A DNA stretch of 64,000 nt from Pomphorhynchus laevis (lineage: Eukaryota; Acanthocephala; Palaeacanthocephala; Echinorhynchida; Pomphorhynchidae): positions 16,735 to 80,734 of the forward strand of contig WNNJ02003857.1 of NCBI GenBank assembly GCA_012934845.2. Reading direction: 5' to 3'. Made by a program: the position numbers and the translations under genes. The first letter of the stretch is position 1. Every line of letters starts with the position of its first letter. This document shows, in pieces, positions 56,797 through 64,000 of this stretch. The notes under the pieces were generated by a model, which was not told where the DNA came from, searched no databases, and saw nothing but the letters and a program-made list of their open reading frames with translations.

Positions 56797-58056
56797 TTAG
56801 ACTTCCTCCTCTTCGTTATCACTACTTTCAGATAGCGCCTGATCATCTAGAATATCTGAATCAACCGATCCACTGACAACTAGCCGGCCTTTTTCCGGTA
56901 TCATCTGTTTGTTTATAGTGGGCGTGATTATTTGATCTGTTTCACAAAAGTCAGTTAATAATTCTGTTTCATAATTAAAACTTCCGTCCGATTCATGATT
57001 ATCACTATTTGCGTTCGATAAACTGTCAGTTAATTCAGAATCAGATAATGTATGTACGTCATGTGTCATATAACCGACGGTCTGTTTACTAATTTCGGTT
57101 TCTGGCTGTGAGTTTATAGGTAAAGATTCAGGATCATCAGCGTCGTTATGATTTGATGAATTGTCACATTGTTGCAGAAAGGTGTTAAAATGTGGCTTAA
57201 TTTTGCTTGAAAGACTTTGGGGCTTTACTGTGATTGCAGAGCTCAATACTTTTAGTGTGAATTTTCCGTTTTCTTCTATAAGTACACAATCTCTGTTGGA
57301 ACACAATTTATGAGTTCCTGTAAAAACTGACGTATCGACACTGGATCCTGGTATATTAGCAAGCATGACAGTTACTTCATTTGTATTGTTAAATTCAATG
57401 TATCCAGGAGCGGACTGATCAATTGACGATGGAAGAGAGTCAACTGCCAGATCAAGTGCCTGGAAGGGGTTCATTCTTCGTGTGGGATTCTCCATTATGG
57501 GGTTAGCGATCTCGTAATACGGTCGGTTTAACATATCAATGCTAGATAATATAGCTTTTGAATTTCCTCTCATGAGTGCTATTGATATTCGTTGAAAGAG
57601 CCGTGCAGATGCGATGCTGTATGGTATAGATGATCGAATTGCTAAGTATCGGGCGATTCGTCTGATGATTTTCTCCCCTTCCATATTCCAGCCGCCGTAA
57701 CACTCCAAGACTGCAGGTATGAAGTTATATCCCGCCTCAATCATTTTAGCACGGTACTTTCTATCTTTGACCGATGATGCGTACTGCGCAGCTGCGTAAC
57801 CAGGCACATAAGCTGACTGGCGAAGAAAATATTTCTGTAGTGGATGTGTTACCGCGAAGTCTATAGCATCTGAAGGATTCCCATAATTTCTGATAATAAA
57901 GATAGAAGGATCTGAAGGATCCCCGTAATTTCTGATAATAATTTCTGATTTTCCGTAATCAAGGGGATTTCTTGATCCCCTTGTCAATTCATTAATCCAT
58001 TTTAGAATGAATTTCTGAGGAAGGTAGCAAACAATTCGCTCATCCGAAATGTACAT
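56797..58056 (-). CDS. free-standing LINE C-terminal-like domain protein with acidic tail
   Basis: Intact 419-codon ORF from ATG at 58056-58054; a stop lies in frame just upstream (58083-58081). Residues 1-80 end in PSDAIDFAVTHPLQKYF. About 80-190 contain SAYVPGYAAAQYASSVKDRK, YNFIPAVLECYGGW and LFQRISIALMRGNSKAIL. These match, motif by motif, the conserved domain after the reverse transcriptase in a class of invertebrate non-LTR elements (A-x-D-x-x-V-T-H-P-L, GYAA..K..KY, F-x-P-x-x-x-E-x-x-G-G-W, QR-x-S-x-A-x-x-RGN). A 14-residue in-frame tandem repeat (IIRNYGDPSD / IIRNYGNPSD, 42-bp period at 57869/57911) precedes it. The last 130 residues are Ser/Asp/Glu-rich and end DNEEEEV. No RT lies upstream. 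It could be a LINE remnant that happens to be open, or a domesticated gene; function unknown. Confidence 0.6.
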   Translation of the reverse strand: MYISDERIVCYLPQKFILKWINELTRGSRNPLDYGKSEIIIRNYGDPSDPSIFIIRNYGNPSDAIDFAVTHPLQKYFLRQSAYVPGYAAAQYASSVKDRKYRAKMIEAGYNFIPAVLECYGGWNMEGEKIIRRIARYLAIRSSIPYSIASARLFQRISIALMRGNSKAILSSIDMLNRPYYEIANPIMENPTRRMNPFQALDLAVDSLPSSIDQSAPGYIEFNNTNEVTVMLANIPGSSVDTSVFTGTHKLCSNRDCVLIEENGKFTLKVLSSAITVKPQSLSSKIKPHFNTFLQQCDNSSNHNDADDPESLPINSQPETEISKQTVGYMTHDVHTLSDSELTDSLSNANSDNHESDGSFNYETELLTDFCETDQIITPTINKQMIPEKGRLVVSGSVDSDILDDQALSESSDNEEEEV

Positions 58057-58083
58057 GACAGATGAAAATACCAAATGATGCTA

Positions 58084-59155
58084 ATTAGTAATAATAAAGT
58101 GTACAACTATTCGTTAAAACAACAAAACAAAAGTTATTTGCGTGATCAATCAGTTGTGCATTCAATCGTCAACGATGATAGAATTAAGTAAATAATTGAT
58201 AAGGTTTCGTGAGTATTACCACCTTGTTAAGAATGCAAGCTTATTGCAAAATGAAGACTACCACTAGGTGAATTAGCTTATATTTAAGGTAAACAATGCT
58301 GCTCAGTTAAAAAAAAACAGTTTATAAGCGTCTGTAATCCAATAATTCACGGCAAGGAAATAGTTGAAATAACTTGCTCAATATCAACGAATTATCTTTA
58401 AAATATGTTTAATTGAAAATCGTATATATTAAAAATACATATAGTAAGGATAGATAAAGTATATTTTTTGTCAAAATCAAAGTTAAGAGTTATTTCAGCA
58501 GGAACTGCTCTGATATTGAACAATGCCGATCATAACTGGAAATCAGATAAATATTGAAAAAATAAGATGGGTGGAGTATTTCTCGTTGCACATTACGTTA
58601 TAGATTTCGTTTACTCCAAACCGTAGTTTATACAATCTACATTGATGTAGTATGAATACACGAAAATTATAATGACACCATAACCAAAGATAAGTATGTC
58701 AACACAAGTATGCACGCTGATTAAATTTTAATATCGAGAATTGAACAATTAACTTTATTGAAAATTAAAATTCAAAAATTTCGCCTCAATATGTTGACAT
58801 CGCTAGGGAGAATTATTTGCTTGAATGATGAATTGTTAATGTATCCATTTAACGAACAAAAGAATATTATGCCGACAATACAAATCAGAAAATTCAAAAC
58901 TTGGATAGGATTAAAAATACAATTTAAAGAACTCAAAACAAATAAATGAGAACAAATAATACAATCGTGTTGAAACAAATAAAAAATATGTGAAGCGACA
59001 ATATAAATATGTTAGCAATTGAACTATGATTAAATAAAACATTTATCATATTAAATGATCATTATAATAAATGTATTAAAGTTAAGAAGACAAAGACTGA
59101 GTGAAAATAATAAAAAAATAAAAATAAAAAACGTATATATTTTAAGACGTATCTA
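58084..59155. other. AT-rich flank; nothing recognised
   Basis: Opposed overlapping ORFs at 58758-58978 have no recognisable content. Candidate upstream region of the minus-strand ORF. Confidence 0.4.
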
Positions 59156-59775
59156 TCTTAAGATTCAAAAGTTAATCAGATCAAAGGCTGAGTTAGCTAT
59201 TATATATATTGACAAAGCTTTGACTGCGTTACGGCTTCGTCAGTGACTCATCTGAAAACATGGAACACATATTAACATCGTCACAAAAACATAAACAATC
59301 AATTAATAAATAATTAATAGCATAATTAATATTTATCATTGCATCGAATCAAGCCAGCCCGCCGCCTCTTCTTTAATTGGAAGTCCTTCATAACTCGAAA
59401 ATCTATTGTTACTGCACGCTTGATAAAGTTTGCATTAATTCCTGCGTCGCAGCATCGATTTAGAAAGATAAGTCGCTTTTCTAAAGTTTTCAAACGTTCG
59501 ATGTGTCCCATTATACAGACGGAAGTGTGAAATTTCGATTGATCCCATCTTAGACAAACAATAGAATTAAATATCAGCTTATCTATCAGCTTCATGTTGC
59601 TAAAATGTAAAATTTAATCAGATCAAAGGCTGAGTTAGTTATTATATATATTGCCAAATATATATAATAATGTATATATGTATGTTGCCAAATATATATG
59701 TTGCTTTGGCAACATATATAATAACTAACTCAGCCTTTGATCTGATTAAATTTTACATTTTAACAACATGAAGCT
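59156..59775. repeat. repeat cluster around a Penelope-type terminus
   Basis: The block AATCAGATCAAAGGCTGAGT followed by TATTATATATATTG occurs at 59173 and 59613 on the plus strand and inverted at 59700-59755. The 59590-59660 and 59700-59770 copies form a long hairpin. On the minus strand near 59255-59215 the sequence CACTGACGAAGCCGTAACGC resembles Penelope-type termini with a degenerate hammerhead core. Confidence 0.6.
59326..59595 (-). CDS. small ORF flanked by repeats, possibly Penelope-like N-terminus
   Basis: 89 codons starting KLIDKLIFNSIVCLRWDQSK, with LEKRLIFLNRCCDAGINANF and a basic C-terminus. It lies between two direct copies of the repeat block at 59173 and 59613. The LEKRLIFLNRC..GI pattern resembles the N-terminal helix block of some Penelope-like proteins. 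No catalytic motif; assignment is weak. Confidence 0.3.
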   Translation of the reverse strand: MKLIDKLIFNSIVCLRWDQSKFHTSVCIMGHIERLKTLEKRLIFLNRCCDAGINANFIKRAVTIDFRVMKDFQLKKRRRAGLIRCNDKY

Positions 59776-60510
59776 GAGAGATAAGCTGGTATTTAATCTA
59801 TTATCTTAAGATTGTGTTTATGTTGTAAAATTCTTTATCAAACTTTTGAGCTGTCTGTCCAGTGTATATTTCATTGCAATCAAAATAAGGTATTTAATAA
59901 ACTATCAAATCTTTAGTATTTTTTGCTTATATTAAAATATTTTATACAGTTTTGGTAATTTCATTATTAAAATCGTTAACATAAAAAAGGATGCTAAAGA
60001 CCAATTTTTGCTTGTGAGGTCCAGCAACTCTCTCTTTATCTGATCGAAATGTATTTGAACTTTTTACAATACAACTAGCATACGAAGATGTTAGGAAGGC
60101 GCAAATATAAGCAATTTACGAGATATTACAAAACCATTTCAAACAATAAGCTGTGTGCCTATTTTACGGTGCACATCAGTTTGTAGCAAGTTATCTTTCG
60201 TTGAATAAATTACGTTAAAGAATGTAATTATATTGCTGTTTTCGTTGGAAGTCCTACACTGAATGGCTATATCGGATGAATTAGTAATATTAACTAAGAC
60301 GATTTAGTATTATCGTCAAATACAATATGTCATTAAAATATCGATACTAAAACAATATTTGAAAGATGTTTGAAGCATTAGCTTTCACATTAACTAATTT
60401 CAACCATTACTGGTGCGATTTGATTATCATTAACCAAACCGTTTTGTAATATACGGATATTACAAAAATGCTCATGCAATAACAAAAAGTTTTAATAATA
60501 AGATATTAAA
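59776..60510. other. AT-rich spacer
   Basis: No feature was recognised. Confidence 0.4.
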
Positions 60511-60860
60511 ATCAGGTCAGCCAATTGAGTATACGTAGTTTATATTATTTGTAAATTAGAAATAATGCTAAATAAAATTAAAATAATTAAATAATAAATA
60601 ATAAATAATTGTTATATAAGTTGTTATATAACTTATATCAAATTAAAATTTTAAATTTATATAAAGTTAAAATTTTAAAATTGAAATTTAAAAACAAAGT
60701 CAATTTTTATTAATTGAATTAGAAATAACAAATGATGTATCAGAATAAGGATTAGAGGTCATCAGGAGGAACTGTTATGTTATCAGGTTTCAGGTCCTAT
60801 TCCTCGACCCGACATAGCAGCGGGATCAAATGCACGCTAATGACGTATTTCATATGATGA
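60511..60860 (+). repeat. R1 AT-rich dispersed repeat with 3' extension
   Basis: Start GTCAGCCAATTGAGTATACG, end GAATAAGGATTAGAGGTCAT and CAGGAGGAACTGTTATG, then the extension ATCAGGTTTCAGGTCC..CATAGCAGCGGGATC shared with 39735-39641 on the minus strand. Confidence 0.75.
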
Positions 60861-61734
60861 AATTGTTATTTCTTTATATAAGAAATAGAAGGTTGCTATA
60901 CTTTTATATAAGCTCTGATTATAAATTTACAAATACTTATAATTCATTAAAATAATTTCAGATTCAAACCGAAATATTCAATTAATAAAACTTACTTTTT
61001 TATTTAGCGGTGGTTATCGGCTATCAACTCAAAATAGTAATTATATGTTTCTCTGGTAAGCATCATCTGATTGAAATGATATACTTACTACAAATAGCAC
61101 TTGAACATAAGTGCTACAACATAATTAAAAAATTGTGATGACGCATTATTGGATGGACATCATATGCATATGTTGGTGATCTTCAAATCGCGAAGATCGA
61201 AGCATCCGCAGAATGAATGCGTAATTATACTTTAAGTTTGGAAAATGCGTTTTAATGCATATTATCGTAAAGAATAAGTAAAATTAATTACTAAAACATC
61301 ATAAAATGAAATGAATTATGGGTAAATTTAATTTTAATGCAAAAATATTTTAATTTAATGTATTTCGATGTCCGATGTTCAATGAAGACATGTAATCTTC
61401 TTAAAATAAAGCGGATTAGACCGGATATTTTTAAACTATGAGAATAATATTGATGCAAGCTTGTCGAGAAAGCTTATATTTCGAAATATAGGAATAATTT
61501 CGTTTAAATTTGTTTACATCATTCAATTTAGCGAAGGGATAAAAGATGATAATTAATTTTTTTTACATTGTTTCAAATTCAGCAGAAAATATAGATCTTT
61601 ATAAAGATTGATCACAGATAATAAAGATATTTTATTATACGTCTTTATATATTACATCTTTGTATCTCATAGGTCTACATATTTAAAGACAAATATTTAT
61701 TTAACTTGAATGCATCTGTGAGCTGAAATTCTTC
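60861..61734. other. AT-rich spacer
   Basis: No feature was recognised. Confidence 0.4.
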
Positions 61735-61990
61735 TGGTTGTGGCACAATATTATCCTAACAGGTATTTCGCTTCTATTCTTGATACGCCAGGACGCTACT
61801 AATCAGCCTGGGTGGGATTCATCAGCTGCTGACCCAGACCTACATTTCACGTTTCGACCCTAATTATCTGCTTACTTCGTACACTGGTGCTGATCGTCTT
61901 TGAACTCAGGACGTCTGTATCTTGATTCAACGCTACATATACTTGGCTGGATGCTCCAGTGGTGTAGATATACACCACTCTATATAATAA
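61735..61990 (-). mobile_element. hammerhead-bearing SINE-like element, most complete copy
   Basis: Read on the minus strand from 61990: a weak A-box-like region (TAGCGTTGAATCAAG), a B-box-like AGTTCAAAGAC (about 61905-61915), then the hammerhead-like block at 61855-61819: GAA, ACGT-GAA-ATGT stem-loop, A, a short hairpin segment, CTGATGA. The element ends TAGCGTCCTGGCGTATCAAG..GATAATATTGTGCCACAACC, the end shared with the palindrome at 22671-22866. The combination of pol III-like boxes and a hammerhead recalls the schistosome Sm-alpha SINE family. No ORF. Confidence 0.55.
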
Positions 61991-62315
61991 CGATTTATAT
62001 ATTGACGTGTAAAAAATAAAAATTGAACTTGATTTTTGCATTCAAAATATTACTGCATGATTAATTGTTTGAAATTAGTTTTTATAAACATACTTTAATT
62101 TTTCAAGCATTATAGTTCTTTAGTACCGACAAATTTGCACATGCTAAAATATGAGGTTTGGTATTGTGTCATCATCGTAAAAAAATTGGCTCTAATAATA
62201 GCAACAAATAAAAGCGATTAGACGTTATTACTCTGATTTCCGTTATTTAGGCCGCATATACTTGGCATTAATAGTTATTGCTATCAGCCATCTATTTTAT
62301 TGTTTTAATGACGTA
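61991..62315. other. AT-rich spacer
   Basis: No feature was recognised. Confidence 0.35.
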
Positions 62316-62760
62316 CAAAACAAATAATTTTAAGAAAGCTAGCCGAGCCTCGAAACGGGCTCAGTATTTGTTATTAAGAGGGAGTGTTCAGGTGCGCCGA
62401 TGGTGCTCCTGGGCAGTATCTGGATCAGTCTTATTTTCTAGAGAACGTCCCATTAAGCGAAGACTAAGGTTTCTCAAGCACCTCATCTCGAGATTACCTA
62501 CTATTGTCCGCCTCAGCTAGACTTAAAGGTGTGTGAAACCCTAAGTGGTCCAGCCGGAAGGCGGCGCGTTGGTTCATGATGAAAAGTGCTGATACCCCAT
62601 TCCGTTTAAAATGAAGTCCTGGCATTTGGGATAGGATAATATTTTTTGACCTGACGTTGTTTGTGTTTTGTTAACATTTTATTATTTGGTGCATGATGCT
62701 TTTGCACATGAAAGAATCTTTATTTATTAATATCTTCATTATTAAAATCATTATCAGATC
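62316..62760 (+). mobile_element. LINE-A 3' fragment, diverged
   Basis: The ORF at 62278-62520 keeps SRASKRAQYLLLRGSVQVRR, FSRERPIKRRLRFLKHLISR and LPTIVR, homologous to the end of the LINE-A RT ORF. The 3' UTR has AGTGGTCCAGCCGGAAGGCGG and ends in an ATCTTTATTTATTA tail near 62740. More diverged than the copies at 3567 and 15563, so probably older or another subfamily. Confidence 0.8.
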
Positions 62761-64000
62761 AATAAATGTCAAATAAACAATTTTGGGATATTAATTGCTG
62801 AAACGTTTAATTTTCTATTTTAATTATAATCAGTTTCAGTTACTAAAACATTCTGACGATAATTGAGATGATTAATAACCATACTCTTGATAATGTGTAG
62901 AATGTGCAGTCGAAATACCGCAAATAAAATTAATTGAGTTTAATTATGTTATTTATTACCATAAAAATTATATCCATCCATATATAAGCAGAAAACTAAA
63001 AACAATAGGCTATTAATTTGCTATTTACATGGTCATGAGTATATACTACGAGAAATATTGGTTTTATCAACAACAATGTTCTGTCGGCGGATGCCTTTTT
63101 TTCTTTTAACAATAATGAATGAGGACCGACATCTTCGATTCTCTTTCAAATATACTACGATATTTTACTTTTTTGCAATCGTTATGCACATACTGAGAAA
63201 AGTGTTGAAAATTTCTTCGTTACATTGGAAAAATTGATTTGTTAAAGTAATCTTATGAAATATATATATACATTGTCGCTTTGACCAATCAATTTATTTG
63301 AAAGAGTCGTGCACTTTTCTAAATGCTGCGTAATTCCGTTTTCACTGCAAAAAATAACCAGCACAGATATTAATAAATACAGAATGTCTGTGACAGATAA
63401 AATTGTTGTTTCCTATTGTCAACAAAATGATTCAAAGGCGACAAGACATATTATTAATCAAATTCATTTTCCAATATTTCGATGGTGCAATGCTTACCAA
63501 TGCTTAAAAAACAATTGCAATCAATTAATTGTAATACACATGCACATAACTAAGTTAACCAGCTATCCGGATAGCAATTAACTGTTGTCTTATAACTTTT
63601 TCTTGCTCACCGAGTTTTATTCTGAAAAAAAACAGGTGAAAATTATATGTAATAAGCACAATTTTTATCAAATGCATTTATAGTAGTATAAGGCAAAAGA
63701 CTTAACAGGCGATGTGATACGTTACAAATATAGATACATAAATAATTTAAAAATCGAGATTTTATGCAATCCTAAATGTGATATTTTAATGACATTGAAG
63801 TTTACATCATGTCTGTCGAATTCGTCATCAAAAGAAAATGAAATATTCACAAAGACCAGATGATTCTTGACAAAATATGTTGAAACTGGATTCGAAATAT
63901 AAGCCTAGGTGATTTTAAACATCACTTAAACAGGACCTTGCAGCATTGTTATAAGCATGTATTTTGTTCGCCATTATACAGAGTTAAAGAGACAGAGAAT
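62761..64000. other. AT-rich right end; nothing recognised
   Basis: The ORF at 63309-63581 (90 codons) has no recognisable motif and is probably accidental. No repeats with partners were noticed. Confidence 0.4.

Noticed and set aside
58758-58978. Overlapping opposed ORFs of 63-68 codons
   Set aside because: Low-complexity AT-rich frames on both strands with no motif; expected by chance.
63309-63581. 90-codon plus-strand ORF
   Set aside because: No recognisable motif, no homologous copy in the window and no splice-site context; probably accidental.

Overview
This window is repeat-rich, AT-rich (roughly 70% A+T by eye) DNA from an invertebrate animal. The only clear host gene is Enhancer of zeste, the Polycomb H3K27 methyltransferase, on the minus strand. 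I placed five exons with consensus splice sites between 28250 and 19776. A platyhelminth-like genome fits best, because Penelope-like elements, hammerhead-bearing SINE-like repeats (compare schistosome Sm-alpha) and Ty3/gypsy elements with two zinc knuckles occur together. This is inference, and other invertebrates are possible.

Layout. 1-3504: a long open gag-pol reading frame of a Ty3/gypsy element cut by the left edge. 3567-19185: mostly non-LTR retrotransposon 'LINE-A' (an almost full copy at 12820-16200, an isolated 5' end at 6370-7620 on the minus strand, and 3' ends at 3567-4200 and 18893-19185), with a gypsy gag fossil, two Penelope-like fragments, a foldback repeat and a palindromic family. 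19776-28250: the E(z) gene. Its introns hold a 97%-identical duplicate of its own SANT2-coding segment, a 380-bp tandem array and several hammerhead-SINE copies. 28250-39200: mostly featureless AT-rich DNA with satellites, one 5'-truncated LINE-A copy and palindromes. 39200-53800: retroelement graveyard (Penelope-like RT and GIY-YIG pieces, two heavily decayed gypsy copies, a LINE C-terminal fossil and a CR1/L2-like LINE). 56797-58056: an intact, free-standing 419-codon ORF related to a LINE C-terminal domain and fused to an acidic tail. 58000-64000: AT-rich DNA with a further hammerhead SINE and a LINE-A 3' end.

Most notable. (1) The E(z) CXC zinc domain is interrupted by about 147 low-complexity residues. 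(2) A SANT2 segment is duplicated inside an intron of the same gene with its frame kept. (3) There are two unrelated repeat families with hammerhead-ribozyme-like cores. (4) The LINE-A 3' UTR is tRNA-like and conserved across copies. (5) The 419-codon ORF is a possible domesticated retrotransposon domain. No CRISPR, tRNA gene or rRNA gene was seen. All alignments were made by eye from remembered family sequences; no search was run.
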